Assembly: GCA_000169995.1 (NCBI GenBank)
Contig: AAZW01000048.1
Location: forward strand, 1 to 38,887
Direction: 5' to 3'
From: Vibrionales bacterium SWAT-3
GTDB taxonomy: Bacteria; Pseudomonadota; Gammaproteobacteria; Enterobacterales; Vibrionaceae
DNA length: 38,887 nucleotides
The translations under genes and the position numbers were made by a program. This document shows positions 8,035 through 17,033 of the stretch, in pieces. The notes under the pieces are model-generated. The model saw only the letters and a list, made by a program, of their open reading frames with translations. It was not told the origin of the DNA and did not search any database. Position 1 is the stretch's first letter. Every line of letters starts with the position of its first letter.

Positions 8035-8940
8035 ATGATTTTAGTTGTTGGTCACAAAAACCCTGATAGTGACAGTATTTGTAGTGCGTTAGTTGCAACA
8101 GAGCTGCTTAAAGCTCGTGGCGAGGAAGCGACACCAATTCGCCAAGGCGAGATCAACCGCGAAACTCAACACATTCTTGAAGTTGCTGGTGCAGAAATGC
8201 CAGAACTTCGTACTTCTGTTGCTGGTGAGAAAATCTGGCTAGTAGACTACTCAGATCTAGCACAAGCACCAGACGATGTTGCTGACGCAGAGATCCTAGG
8301 CATTGTCGATCACCACCGTCTAGGCGACGTGATGACAGTTAACCCAATGGAAGCTTGGATCTGGCCTGTTGGTTGTACTAACACAGTACTTTTCAACATG
8401 TTCAAGATTGAAGGTCACGCTATCTCTCAACAAATCGCTAAGCTAATGATGTCTGCAATCCTTTCAGACACTGTTGGTTTCGCATCTCCAACTTGTACTC
8501 AAAAAGACAAAGACGCGGTTGCTGAGCTTGCTGAAATCGCTGGCGTAGAAGACGTTGATGCATTCATCAAAGCACTTCTAATTGCTAAAACAAACATCGA
8601 AGGCCTATCTGCTGCACAGCTAGTAGAAAAAGACCTTAAAGGCTACCCATTCAACGGTCGCGATGTTGTTGTAGGTCAAGTTGAACTTGCGACTCTTGAG
8701 CAAGTAGATGGCATGATCGAAGCACTTGAAGCGGATCTTGAAGAGCGTTGTGAGAAAGACGGTCTAGCATTCGCAGCTGTAATGCTTACTGATATCACTA
8801 CAGCTCAAACTCGTCTACTTTACAAAGGTGAGTGGGCTGAGAAATTGGTTAAGCACGAAAAAGACGGCATGCTAATGATGGAAAATACATTAAGCCGTAA
8901 GAAGCAAGGCTGGCCTTGGCTACAAGGTGAGCTTGTTTAA
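8035..8940 (+). CDS. ppaC: Manganese-dependent inorganic pyrophosphatase (family II, DHH)
   Basis: This cytoplasmic enzyme of 301 residues hydrolyses pyrophosphate to phosphate, pulling biosynthetic reactions forward. It is a family II pyrophosphatase: the N-terminal GHKNPDSDS (residues 6-14) supplies His and Asp metal ligands, LVDYSD supplies another Asp, and IVDHHRLGD is the DHH signature. The C-terminal DHHA2 domain ends with the substrate-binding SRKKQ. The start at 8035 is chosen because AGGAAG lies 5 bases upstream and the protein then begins MILVVGHKNPDSDS like its relatives; a GTG at 7972 would add 21 atypical residues. Family II enzymes use Mn or Co, which gives a thematic link to the divergent metal-exporter-like gene. 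Confidence 0.95.
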   Translation: MILVVGHKNPDSDSICSALVATELLKARGEEATPIRQGEINRETQHILEVAGAEMPELRTSVAGEKIWLVDYSDLAQAPDDVADAEILGIVDHHRLGDVMTVNPMEAWIWPVGCTNTVLFNMFKIEGHAISQQIAKLMMSAILSDTVGFASPTCTQKDKDAVAELAEIAGVEDVDAFIKALLIAKTNIEGLSAAQLVEKDLKGYPFNGRDVVVGQVELATLEQVDGMIEALEADLEERCEKDGLAFAAVMLTDITTAQTRLLYKGEWAEKLVKHEKDGMLMMENTLSRKKQGWPWLQGELV

Positions 8941-8957
8941 TCAAGTCACTTAATAAT

Positions 8958-8985
8958 AAACGCCTGCTAACTTAGCAGGCGTTTT
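8958..8985 (+). terminator. Intrinsic terminator of ppaC
   Basis: AACGCCTGCTAA and TTAGCAGGCGTT form a GC-rich stem followed by TTTTT, 20 bases after the ppaC stop. Confidence 0.9.
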
Positions 8986-9089
8986 TCTTTGAAGTAAGCA
9001 CTTTTCTTCATCGATAATATTTGCAGTTAAAAGCACTCTGCATAAAATAACTTTAAGCGCAAAGTTACTGACTAAAGTAGGAAATTAAG

Positions 9090-9479
9090 ATGACTACACA
9101 GCTAGACGATAAAAGAATCGCTGAAATCAATAAGTATACGGGTGAGCAACGCCTAAAGTACTGTGTGAAAGAAATCGTAGCAAACCGTGAAGTATGGATC
9201 TTAACCGATGAGCACGGTTGTGTAATGCTAAACACAGAAGACGAAGACTGTGTTCCTGTATGGCCAAACCAAGAGTTTGCTGAGTCATGGGCGACAGGTG
9301 ACTGGGCTGAGTGTAAGGCTGAGTCTATCTCATTAAACAAATGGCACAGCCGCTGGACGAACGGTCTAGAAGACGATGAACTTGCTGTGGTTGTATTCCC
9401 TAATGAGCAAGAAGAAGGCGTTATCCTGTTCCCTGATGAATTCGACTTCGAGCTGAAGAAACAGGCTGCTAAGCGTTAA
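9090..9479 (+). CDS. DUF2750 domain protein
   Basis: This acidic soluble protein of 129 residues has no signal peptide. It matches the DUF2750 family: the central VWILTDEHGCVML, then VWPNQEFAESWATGDW and the C-terminal VVVFPNEQEEGVILFPDEFD. Related proteins are small cytoplasmic proteins of unknown function. The many Trp and acidic residues suggest a binding module rather than an enzyme, and no catalytic residues are recognisable. It is a single-gene unit, with its own terminator at 9502-9529 and the ppaC terminator upstream. I do not assign a function. Confidence 0.8.
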   Translation: MTTQLDDKRIAEINKYTGEQRLKYCVKEIVANREVWILTDEHGCVMLNTEDEDCVPVWPNQEFAESWATGDWAECKAESISLNKWHSRWTNGLEDDELAVVVFPNEQEEGVILFPDEFDFELKKQAAKR

Positions 9480-9501
9480 TCTTCTCGTTACGTCATAAGT
9501 T

Positions 9502-9529
9502 AGCGTTGCCTTCTGTTAGGCAACGCTTT
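9502..9529 (+). terminator. Hairpin between the convergent DUF2750 and DUF2927 genes
   Basis: AGCGTTGCC and GGCAACGCT form a perfect 9-bp stem with an 8-base loop, followed by a short T tract on the plus strand. Confidence 0.7.
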
Positions 9530-9583
9530 AATTCTGTTTGCTGTTGCAGCGGTCCCCAAGTAACACAACTACTACCTCGCGTA

Positions 9584-10363
9584 CTAATATCCAATCAACT
9601 GATACAACGGTGCTTGCTGTGCAGTGTTTGGTGCCCGTTTAAGTACACCCGTCTCTTGATACCTCTTCAAAACTTTTCGCACAATGGGTTTTACTTGTGC
9701 TTTAGTCATCCCAGGTTTTAACTCTGGTTCGTAGAGTAATTGAAGTAGCACCACATCTAATGGTGAAAGTAGATCCTCTGGCGTATGATCGTTGAAGATG
9801 GAAGGGTAGGCTGTATCTGAATCATTGGGTAGCCCAAGAACTTGTGTGATCTCTTCTACGATACAGGCGACAAGCTTTCCTCGTGACCTAGCCTGATCAA
9901 CAGGAATAATGATTCCTGCATAGACAATTTCACCTTTTGCGTTAATTCGATAGCCCGCTGTGCAAATAGCACTGTTTAAGTGCTCGGTCGATTTGAGATT
10001 GAGTACGCGTTTGGATTCTGAAATCCATTTGCTTTGTCTGGTGTATATCCACTTAACGTTCGCTTCGGACTCTTTACTGACGATTGTTATCGGATGCTGC
10101 GTGACTTGAGATAAGTGTTTGATATGCAGTTCTGTGAGCTCTTGATGAAGCTCTTTATCGCCGACACGATGGTCGATCCAAATTTTTATCGGTTGTTGCC
10201 ATTTGGCGAGTGGCTTATTGCCTGAGGAATATTCGTGTTGCAGTGCGACGTTGTCGAAGGCCGTTTCGACAAACGACTTGTCTAACCAAGTGAGTGGTGT
10301 ACTTACGGCATTAAAAGAAACAGCAGCAAGCAAAAGGGGAAGCAGTGAAGCGGTTCTTAACAT
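9584..10363 (-). CDS. DUF2927 family secreted protein, metzincin-like but lacking zinc ligands
   Basis: This 259-residue protein has a signal peptide (residues 1-22, ending near AVSTP) and so is likely periplasmic. It matches the DUF2927 family. Residues 170-181 read EEITQVLGLPND, followed by AYPSIFND and then LSPLDVVLLQLLY. That order resembles the metzincin layout HExxHxLGLxH, a Met-turn-like YPS, and a final helix L-x-x-D-x-x-x-x-Q-x-L-Y. The three zinc-binding His positions are Glu170, Gln174 and Asn180 here, so the active site appears lost. Cys134 and Cys167 could form a disulfide. It begins 35 bases after sapF on the same strand and is probably the last gene of the sap operon. The fold assignment is my inference; the function is unknown. 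Confidence 0.72.
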   Translation of the reverse strand: MLRTASLLPLLLAAVSFNAVSTPLTWLDKSFVETAFDNVALQHEYSSGNKPLAKWQQPIKIWIDHRVGDKELHQELTELHIKHLSQVTQHPITIVSKESEANVKWIYTRQSKWISESKRVLNLKSTEHLNSAICTAGYRINAKGEIVYAGIIIPVDQARSRGKLVACIVEEITQVLGLPNDSDTAYPSIFNDHTPEDLLSPLDVVLLQLLYEPELKPGMTKAQVKPIVRKVLKRYQETGVLKRAPNTAQQAPLYQLIGY

Positions 10364-10398
10364 ACTTTCCCTCTTACCGAATATAGCCTTGTACCAAC

Positions 10399-11181
10399 TT
10401 AGTGGTTTGGTGCTTTGGAGAAATGGCTCTCAACCAGTCTTTGAGTGATTTGGTGAGTTGGGTTGGTCAGCACTTCATCGGTATCCCCACTCTCAACCAC
10501 ATCACCTTCGTGCATCACGATGATCTTGTCAGTGATGTGCTTAACAATACCGAGATGCTGAGATACGTAAACGAATGACACGCCCATTTCTTCCTGCAGC
10601 TCCAAGAACAGATTGATTATCTGAGAACGCATTGCCATATCAAGACCATTCAGAGCTTCGTCAGCGACAATGATTGATGGCTGAAGTATCAAGGCACGAG
10701 CTAGACAAACCCTTTGTTTCTGGCCCGCAGCAAGCATCTGAGGATAGAAGTAAGCATGTTCCGGCAGAAGGCCTACACGTAAGAGTGTGTCCTTTACACG
10801 GCGCATACGGGCTTCTGGTGGCATGTTGGTGTTTCGCTTCAAAGGGCCTTCCAGAATACGACCAATCTGAATACGCGGGTTAAGCGATGTGTTGGGATCT
10901 TGGAAGATCATGCGAATCAACTTACAGCGAGTCGAATAGTCTTTGTGTTCCAGCTTTTCACCGTTTACACGAATCTCACCCGCAGTCGGTTCTACCATGC
11001 CTGCTAGCATTCTTGCTAATGTCGATTTCCCAGAGCCGTTCTGACCAATGAAACCGATCGTTTGGCCCGCTTCAAGCGTAAAGCTTACCGGCTTAACCGC
11101 TTGATGAATCTTCTTACGGAAAAGACCAGAGCGAGTCGTAAAGTCTTTAGATAATTCACTGACTTCTAATAATGCACTCAT
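10399..11181 (-). CDS. sapF: Peptide ABC transporter ATPase SapF
   Basis: This ATPase of 260 residues powers the SapABCDF importer, linked in enterobacteria to uptake of antimicrobial peptides and to putrescine or potassium phenotypes. Walker A is GQNGSGKST, the signature is the SapF-like variant LAAGQKQRV rather than LSGGQ, and Walker B is IIVADEALNGLD. The switch His is within YVSQH. The start overlaps the sapD stop by 4 bases, which indicates translational coupling. It belongs to the oligopeptide/dipeptide (OppF-like) ATPase group. The order sapA-B-C-D-F is exactly that of E. coli. Confidence 0.93.
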   Translation of the reverse strand: MSALLEVSELSKDFTTRSGLFRKKIHQAVKPVSFTLEAGQTIGFIGQNGSGKSTLARMLAGMVEPTAGEIRVNGEKLEHKDYSTRCKLIRMIFQDPNTSLNPRIQIGRILEGPLKRNTNMPPEARMRRVKDTLLRVGLLPEHAYFYPQMLAAGQKQRVCLARALILQPSIIVADEALNGLDMAMRSQIINLFLELQEEMGVSFVYVSQHLGIVKHITDKIIVMHEGDVVESGDTDEVLTNPTHQITQRLVESHFSKAPNH

Positions 11182-12179
11182 GATTTCTTTTTCTTCTCCA
11201 TATTCAGAGGGAAATGACAGTTAAACTTATGGTTTTTGATTCGTTTAGTATGTGGGATTTCCACACACTGTCTTTGCGCGTAAGGACAACGTGGACCCAA
11301 CCGACAACCAATAGGAAGATGTTGTAGTGGAGGAATCGAGCCTGGTAGCGACTGAAGTTTCTCTTTGTGTGGGATCCAGTCGTTAAAGTCTGGCATCGCT
11401 TTCAATAGAGCCACTGTGTATGGGTGCTTTGGTGCATCCAACAGTTTTTGCGTATCCGCAGATTCAACAGATTGACCACAGTACATAACGGTAATTCGAG
11501 TCGCCCATTGAGTGATGGTCGTTAAGTCATGGCCGATCAGGATGATGGTCGTGTTATGGAGCTGATTCATTCGGCTCAATAATCGTAAGATCTGAGACTG
11601 GGTAATCGGGTCCAAGTCGTTGGTCGGTTCATCGGCAATCAAGACTTTAGGCTTGGCTGCGATCGCCATCGCGATCATCACCTTTTGACACTCACCATCG
11701 GTAAGCTCATAAGAGTAGCTGTCCATTAGACGTGAGTGATCTTTGATGCCGACTTTGTGCAACAGAGCGATAGCTTGCTTCTTGCGCCATTTAAATCGTT
11801 GCCACCATCGACCTTCAAAGGCGAGTGAGGGAATGGCTTCGATCAGTTGATTGCCCACTTTTTCCGAAGGATCAAGACACGTTGATGGTTCTTGGAAAAT
11901 CATCGCGATGTCACGAGCAATCACACGTCTGCGCTCTTTCGGTGTTAGTTGAAGCAGGTCAACGTTCCCCAGTCGCATACGGTCAGCAGATACCTTCCAG
12001 TTTTCTTTACAAACACCAACGATCGCTTTAGCAACCAAGCTTTTACCTGAGCCTGATTCACCTACTAAACCACGAATTTCCCCTTCATTGAGGGTAATAC
12101 TCATTCGATCTACCGCTTTAACCATCCCTTGAGGAGTCTCAATTTCGATGGTTAGATGTCGAATATCAAGTAATGGCAT
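11178..12179 (-). CDS. sapD: Peptide ABC transporter ATPase SapD
   Basis: This 333-residue ATPase pairs with SapF. Walker A is GESGSGKSL; the signature is the divergent LTDGECQK that also characterises SapD of E. coli; Walker B is VLIADEPTNDLD. The C-terminal extension has the oligopeptide-ABC Cys cluster (CRLGPRCPYAQRQC and a later NCHF), which in relatives can hold an iron-sulfur cluster; that role is not shown for SapD. The start overlaps the sapC stop by one base. Confidence 0.93.
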   Translation of the reverse strand: MPLLDIRHLTIEIETPQGMVKAVDRMSITLNEGEIRGLVGESGSGKSLVAKAIVGVCKENWKVSADRMRLGNVDLLQLTPKERRRVIARDIAMIFQEPSTCLDPSEKVGNQLIEAIPSLAFEGRWWQRFKWRKKQAIALLHKVGIKDHSRLMDSYSYELTDGECQKVMIAMAIAAKPKVLIADEPTNDLDPITQSQILRLLSRMNQLHNTTIILIGHDLTTITQWATRITVMYCGQSVESADTQKLLDAPKHPYTVALLKAMPDFNDWIPHKEKLQSLPGSIPPLQHLPIGCRLGPRCPYAQRQCVEIPHTKRIKNHKFNCHFPLNMEKKKKS

Positions 12180-13066
12180 TATTCGATTCCTGCATTTAAC
12201 GCTTGGCGAACACCTTCACCGACGAGGTTAATCACAATCACTGTAAACATAATGGCTAAGCCAGGTAGAGTTACTGTCCATGGTGCGAGATAAATCAGCT
12301 CTACAGAATCACCTAGGATAGAGCCCCACTCGGTACTTGGTGCTTGAGCGCCAAGACCAAGGAAACCTAAGGCGGTGATATCAGGAATTGCGACCGATAA
12401 CGCCAGCGTAATTTCTAGTGCTACTACAGTAAGAATATTTGGAAGAATCGAGTTCCATAGCAGGTAGAAGTCGTTCGCACCATCAAGGCGAGAAGCAAGA
12501 ATATAGTCTTTCTCTACTTCAGCATGCACGGCAATGTAGACCGAGCGAATAAAGCGTGGAATCAATGCCAAACACAAGGCTAGCAAGATATTGAACTCGC
12601 CAAAGCCAAGGAAGGCCACAAAGATGATGGCCAGTAGCAGAGACGGAATCGACATTACTGTATCAAGCAGGTGGTTTAGGGTGCTTGATAGCAAACCACG
12701 CGTCATACCGGCAAGTACGCCAATGAGACAGCCGATAACCGCAGCGATAAAGGTAATCACGACCGCAGCGCCAAAGGTAAGTTGGGAGCCAATGATCAAG
12801 CGAGAAAGAATATCTCGACCTAAATCATCGGTACCTAAGAAGTATTCAACAGTGCCTGCTGGATCCCAAGATGGCGGTGTTAATAGATGACCAGTTTGCT
12901 CTTGCGCATCATGGGGCGCTAACCACGGAGAAGTGATCGTCACCAGAATGATAAGTATCAAACACCACAAGCCGAACATCGCAAGGTTGTTAGAGCGGAA
13001 GCTACGCCAGAAGCGCTCAAACTGGGTAGGGATCTGTTCTTCCTGGTAGACGTTATTTGTTAGCAT
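12179..13066 (-). CDS. sapC: Peptide ABC transporter permease SapC
   Basis: This 295-residue inner-membrane permease of the DppC/OppC type has an N-terminal helix (about residues 30-50), a periplasmic segment holding FLGTDDLGRDILSRLI, and then five further helices. The FLGTDDLGRD motif is typical of the C-type permeases. The cytoplasmic EAA-like loop (ILASRLDGANDFYLLWNSIL) contacts the ATPases. It overlaps sapB by 14 bases and meets sapD by one base. Confidence 0.92.
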   Translation of the reverse strand: MLTNNVYQEEQIPTQFERFWRSFRSNNLAMFGLWCLILIILVTITSPWLAPHDAQEQTGHLLTPPSWDPAGTVEYFLGTDDLGRDILSRLIIGSQLTFGAAVVITFIAAVIGCLIGVLAGMTRGLLSSTLNHLLDTVMSIPSLLLAIIFVAFLGFGEFNILLALCLALIPRFIRSVYIAVHAEVEKDYILASRLDGANDFYLLWNSILPNILTVVALEITLALSVAIPDITALGFLGLGAQAPSTEWGSILGDSVELIYLAPWTVTLPGLAIMFTVIVINLVGEGVRQALNAGIE

Positions 13067-14015
13067 ACCATTCCTTCCTTACCAGTGGGTTGACCATAGC
13101 GCCTAACAGATCAGACAGTATATTTGCAGTCAAAACCAGAGTTGCTACCACAATTACGCCCGCTTGAATTGAAACGTAATCTTGATTCGATAAAGCGTCC
13201 AATAACCAACGACCAATGCCAGGCCAGTTAAAGATAGATTCCGTAATGATCGCAAGCGTTAACATGCTCGAAAGCTGAACACCGACCTTAGGAATAATCG
13301 GTGGAATCGCATTTCGTAATACGTGCTGAGTCACGATCTCTCTTGTTGATAGACCTTTAATACGTGCCGCACGGATGTAGTTCTGCGTCATCACTTCAGC
13401 CACAGATGCTCGCATTAAACGGATAACCTGAGTCGTTGGTGCTAGTGCTAAAACAAGACACGGCAGCGCCATGTGCTCGATGACACTTTGCAAAGCGTGT
13501 GCGCGGTAGCGACCTTCAGCAAAAAAGGCATCGATGATCGCAAAGCCAGTCACGTGTTCAATCTCATAAAGTAGATCGTATCGACCGCCAACAGGGAACA
13601 TCTCAAAATGCAGAGAGAACACCATGATCATCAATAGTGCGACCCAGAAGATTGGTGCAGAGTAACCTGCCATCGAGGTGAACGAGATAGTGGTGTCGAC
13701 AAATTTACCTTGTCTCATGCCTGCGATGGTCCCAAAAGGGATGCCAATCAAAAGTGCTAATACGAAGGCAAAGAAACACAGCTCTAATGTGGCTGGGAAC
13801 ACAACCACAAGCTCATCAATGATAGGTGTGCCATGTTTGCTCAAGCCAAAATTCAGCGTCGATAATTCAGTGACGTAGCTTATCCAGCCCGGCCAGAAAT
13901 CTTGAATCGCCCACGGTGAGGTTTGGTCGAGTCGCAGCAACGAAAAGCCGACCATCGTCAGAATCGCAAGCGTGATCACGAACAAGTTAATACGTCTTAA
14001 TGTATACCAAAACAT
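13053..14015 (-). CDS. sapB: Peptide ABC transporter permease SapB
   Basis: This 320-residue permease of the DppB/OppB type partners SapC. It starts with a membrane helix (FVITLAILTMVGFSLLRL) and has about six helices. The EAA loop region reads YIRAARIKGLSTREIVTQHV, the usual ATPase-coupling motif of B-type permeases. The C-terminal VNPLVRKEWY is like other SapB proteins. Its start overlaps the sapA stop by one base, so the five sap genes form one tightly coupled unit. Confidence 0.92.
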   Translation of the reverse strand: MFWYTLRRINLFVITLAILTMVGFSLLRLDQTSPWAIQDFWPGWISYVTELSTLNFGLSKHGTPIIDELVVVFPATLELCFFAFVLALLIGIPFGTIAGMRQGKFVDTTISFTSMAGYSAPIFWVALLMIMVFSLHFEMFPVGGRYDLLYEIEHVTGFAIIDAFFAEGRYRAHALQSVIEHMALPCLVLALAPTTQVIRLMRASVAEVMTQNYIRAARIKGLSTREIVTQHVLRNAIPPIIPKVGVQLSSMLTLAIITESIFNWPGIGRWLLDALSNQDYVSIQAGVIVVATLVLTANILSDLLGAMVNPLVRKEWYANK

Positions 14016-15637
14016 CAGTGCACCTCTCTTCTGACTTGATCAAAAGGTTGGGCATTGAACGGGCTCTGTTTAAAGCCAGTTAAAGAACGATCATGTACGC
14101 GGAACTGCACTCCGTGAGCCAGAGGGATCACAGGTACCTCCTCATTGAGAATGTTTTGGGCTTGGCGATACAAGTTTACACGGTGCCTTTGTTGGTTGAT
14201 CTCTAAGGCTAAATCCAGAAGAAAATCAAAGTCTGAATTACACCACATCGATACATTTAGTCCCGCGCGCTCAGAGCTGCATGAGAGCAGAGGGCGCAAG
14301 AAGTTATCAGGGTCGCCGGTATTTCCTATCCAGCCTGTTAGTAGGAGGTCTGTTGAGGCGATTGAAGACAGTTGTGTACGGTCGAATCGGTCGTCAGTGT
14401 AAAGTTTCAATTCGATGCCGATGTCCGCTAAATTAGCTTGGATAAGTTCCGCCGTTTTACGCGGACTTGGGTTGTAAGCTCTTGGCTCTAGCGGCACCCA
14501 CATTGAAAGCTCCAATCTCGGCTCTACGCCGGCTTCTTTGAGAAGGGCTATCGCATAGTTTCGATCATAACGCACTTGAACATTGTCTTTCTGATGAGCC
14601 CAAGATGTTGGAGGCAGCAGCGTATAAGCCTTGGTGCCTGTACCGTAGTACACAGAATCAAGAATATTCTGGCGGTTGATAGCCAAGTTCAGCGCTTTAC
14701 GTACGCGAGAGTCTCGTAGGGCTGGGTGCTCAGTATTAAGGGCGATGAAAGAGACATTTACCGCTGGTGTCGCGGATATCTGCAGCTCTTCGTGTGCTTG
14801 AATGATTGGGATCTGGCTAGAAATTGGTGAGTTCAATACATCACATTCATTGCGCAGCAACTTAGCGAGGGTGCCGGTTCCGCGTTGTGAGGTATCGAAA
14901 ACCACTTGGTCCATTTGCACATCACCTTTCCAGTAATGCTTGTTCTTTTTAAGACGCACCAAGTCATTGATTTGATATTCATCCAGATAGAATGGACCAG
15001 TACCAACCGGCTTTGAGTCGATTTCATTCTTCTCATCAGCAGCCACGAGTTGGTTAGCGTATTCCTTAGAGTGAATCACCGCGTAACTGGTCGCGATGTT
15101 ATTTAGAAAAGAATTATCTGGGCGACTCAATTGGAATTTAACCGTTAAGTCGTCCACTTCCGTGATATCGACAATCAAATTCTTGAAGTCGATGCCCGCA
15201 AACCATGGGTATAGACCGCCGCCCACATAGTGAAAGGGGTTGGAACTATCAATGATACGTTCGAAACTAAAAACCACATCTTGCGCGTTCATAGAACGGG
15301 TTGGCGTAAACCAGTCAGTGGTCTGGAACGCTACGTTAGGGCGCAGTTTGAAAGTGTATTCAGTACCTGATTTATCGACAGACCAGCTTGTTGCCAGGTT
15401 CTGCTGTGGTCGATAAGTCATAGGATCGAGTGTGAGCAGCGTGTCGAAGATTTGCGGGCTCAGCGATTCTGCTGTAATTCCACTATCAACCAATTGAGGG
15501 TTGAAGGTACTAGGATTACCTTGGCCGCAATAAATGAAGCCTTTTTCACGAATTTGATCGTGATTCACACTCTCACCACATCCGGCTAAAAAGCTCAGCG
15601 TGCAGATGCTCAGTGATAGTCTTATTAGTGCTTTCAT
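14015..15637 (-). CDS. sapA: Peptide-binding lipoprotein SapA
   Basis: This 540-residue solute-binding protein of the OppA/DppA family captures peptides for the SapBCDF transporter. The N-terminus is a lipoprotein signal with lipobox LAGC at residues 17-20, so the protein is likely tethered to a membrane rather than free as in E. coli. The family stretch YTFKLRPNVAFQTTDWF and the later ALNLAINRQNIL are typical of the cluster-5 binding fold. A strong ribosome binding site is not visible ahead of the ATG. The gene follows pspF by about 100 bases on the same strand, the same neighbourhood as in enterobacteria. The ligand cannot be read from sequence: antimicrobial peptides, oligopeptides and heme have all been proposed for relatives. 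Confidence 0.92.
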   Translation of the reverse strand: MKALIRLSLSICTLSFLAGCGESVNHDQIREKGFIYCGQGNPSTFNPQLVDSGITAESLSPQIFDTLLTLDPMTYRPQQNLATSWSVDKSGTEYTFKLRPNVAFQTTDWFTPTRSMNAQDVVFSFERIIDSSNPFHYVGGGLYPWFAGIDFKNLIVDITEVDDLTVKFQLSRPDNSFLNNIATSYAVIHSKEYANQLVAADEKNEIDSKPVGTGPFYLDEYQINDLVRLKKNKHYWKGDVQMDQVVFDTSQRGTGTLAKLLRNECDVLNSPISSQIPIIQAHEELQISATPAVNVSFIALNTEHPALRDSRVRKALNLAINRQNILDSVYYGTGTKAYTLLPPTSWAHQKDNVQVRYDRNYAIALLKEAGVEPRLELSMWVPLEPRAYNPSPRKTAELIQANLADIGIELKLYTDDRFDRTQLSSIASTDLLLTGWIGNTGDPDNFLRPLLSCSSERAGLNVSMWCNSDFDFLLDLALEINQQRHRVNLYRQAQNILNEEVPVIPLAHGVQFRVHDRSLTGFKQSPFNAQPFDQVRREVH

Positions 15638-15739
15638 AAAAAGAAATACTTTTCGAAACGAGGCGTTAGAGGTGCCTCAAGATCCGGACAATTTAACATT
15701 TTATTTATTCGGCTCCAAATAATAATCCTATGAGTGTGG

Positions 15740-16762
15740 CTATTTCTCACTGCCTTGTCCGAAAATCGCGTACTTCCTCACCATTCCCCTTAATTGGTTG
15801 TAGGTGAGTCCGAGTAATTCGGCGGCTTGTTTTTGGTTGTACTTGCTCTGTTTTAACGCTTGATTGAGCAGCTTGATGTCTTGCTGCTCTTGCCATGCTT
15901 TGTAATCAAGGGGCAAAGAAAACGAACCTTCAGAAGAAGTATGGCTGTTGGATGACTCATTGCCAATCTCTTGAGTAGATTCTTGATTCTTATCCCATGC
16001 TGGCTTAAATGGGTTAAATACCAAAGATTCAATAGGATATGGGTTCTTGCCATGTTGATAGATGGCACGCTCAATGACGTTTTTGAGTTCTCTGACATTC
16101 CCTGGCCAAGAGTATTCCAATAAGGATTCTATGGCCGATGGTGCAAAGCCAACAAACAACTCGAGTTCTAATTCACGGCACATCTTAATGGCGTAGTATT
16201 CCGCCAGTAATGTGATGTCCTCTTTGCGTTCACGAAGCGGAGGAATAGTAATGACATCAAAGGCGAGCCTATCTAATAAATCGGCTCTAAATTCGCCTTT
16301 AGATGCCATCTCTGGCAGGTCAGCATTAGTTGCACACACCAGCCTTACATTTGCGCTTAGCGCTTTTTGCCCGCCGACACGTTCGTACTGTCCGTATTCA
16401 ATAACACGCAATAGCTTTTCTTGCACTGCGAGGGGAGTTGTTGCCAGTTCATCAAGAAACAGTGTGCCGCCTTCCGCTCTCTCAAATCGGCCATGGTGAC
16501 GACCTTTGGAACCGGTAAAGGAGCCTGACTCATGACCAAACAGCTCTGAATCAATCAAGCCTTCGCTTAGTGTTGAACAGTTTAGCGAGATCAAAGGCTG
16601 GTCCCAACGCTTTGAGAGGTAATGAAGCCTTTGTGCAATGAGCTCTTTACCAGTACCACGCTCGCCGATGATCAGAATGGGCCTCTCTATTGGAGCCAGT
16701 TGAGAAACTTTGTCCAAAACAGAGAGAAAGCTAGGTGATTCACCGATAAGATTCTGCTGCAT
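15740..16762 (-). CDS. pspF: Sigma-54-dependent psp activator PspF
   Basis: This 340-residue enhancer-binding protein activates the psp operon with RNA polymerase-sigma-54. It lacks an N-terminal receiver domain, as PspF does, and starts directly with the AAA+ domain. Walker A is GERGTGKE, the sigma-54-contacting loop is ESGSFTGSKG (GAFTGA variant with Ser), Walker B is GGTLFLDEL, and the arginine-finger region is FRADLLDRL. A C-terminal helix-turn-helix (YNQKQAAELLGLTYNQLRGM) binds the enhancer. The start at 16762 fits both the AAGGA site 7 bases upstream and the E. coli length (325); an upstream ATG at 16873 would add 37 residues with no relative. It is held inactive by PspA in E. coli and is transcribed away from pspABC. 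Confidence 0.95.
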   Translation of the reverse strand: MQQNLIGESPSFLSVLDKVSQLAPIERPILIIGERGTGKELIAQRLHYLSKRWDQPLISLNCSTLSEGLIDSELFGHESGSFTGSKGRHHGRFERAEGGTLFLDELATTPLAVQEKLLRVIEYGQYERVGGQKALSANVRLVCATNADLPEMASKGEFRADLLDRLAFDVITIPPLRERKEDITLLAEYYAIKMCRELELELFVGFAPSAIESLLEYSWPGNVRELKNVIERAIYQHGKNPYPIESLVFNPFKPAWDKNQESTQEIGNESSNSHTSSEGSFSLPLDYKAWQEQQDIKLLNQALKQSKYNQKQAAELLGLTYNQLRGMVRKYAIFGQGSEK

Positions 16763-16910
16763 AGCGGGTCCTTGTAGTAGCTGAGCGCTGGTGGAGGTCA
16801 TATAGGGCTGTAATGGGGAAAAATACCAATACTTGGTTAAATTCATCATAGCATGGTTCAGTTTAATCGCCATTACATTGTAAGTAACTGATAATTAATG
16901 TCTTAAAAGT

Positions 16911-16925
16911 TGGCACGCTACTTGG
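16911..16925 (+). promoter_or_regulatory. Sigma-54 promoter of pspABC
   Basis: TGGCACG (16911-16917) and TTGG (16922-16925) place the -24 GG and the -12 element 12 bases apart, as sigma-54 requires. The -12 element has GG in place of the usual GC. Transcription would start near 16937, about 97 bases before the pspA ATG, and be activated by the divergent PspF. Confidence 0.8.
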
Positions 16926-17033
16926 GTTACTTATGGTAGGTTTAACAACAAATGTAAATTAGCGAGCAAGTGGTGATGAGTCGCACAACGATTTAAAACG
17001 CATTTGCCTTCAATTGTAATTAAGGAGTTCCTC

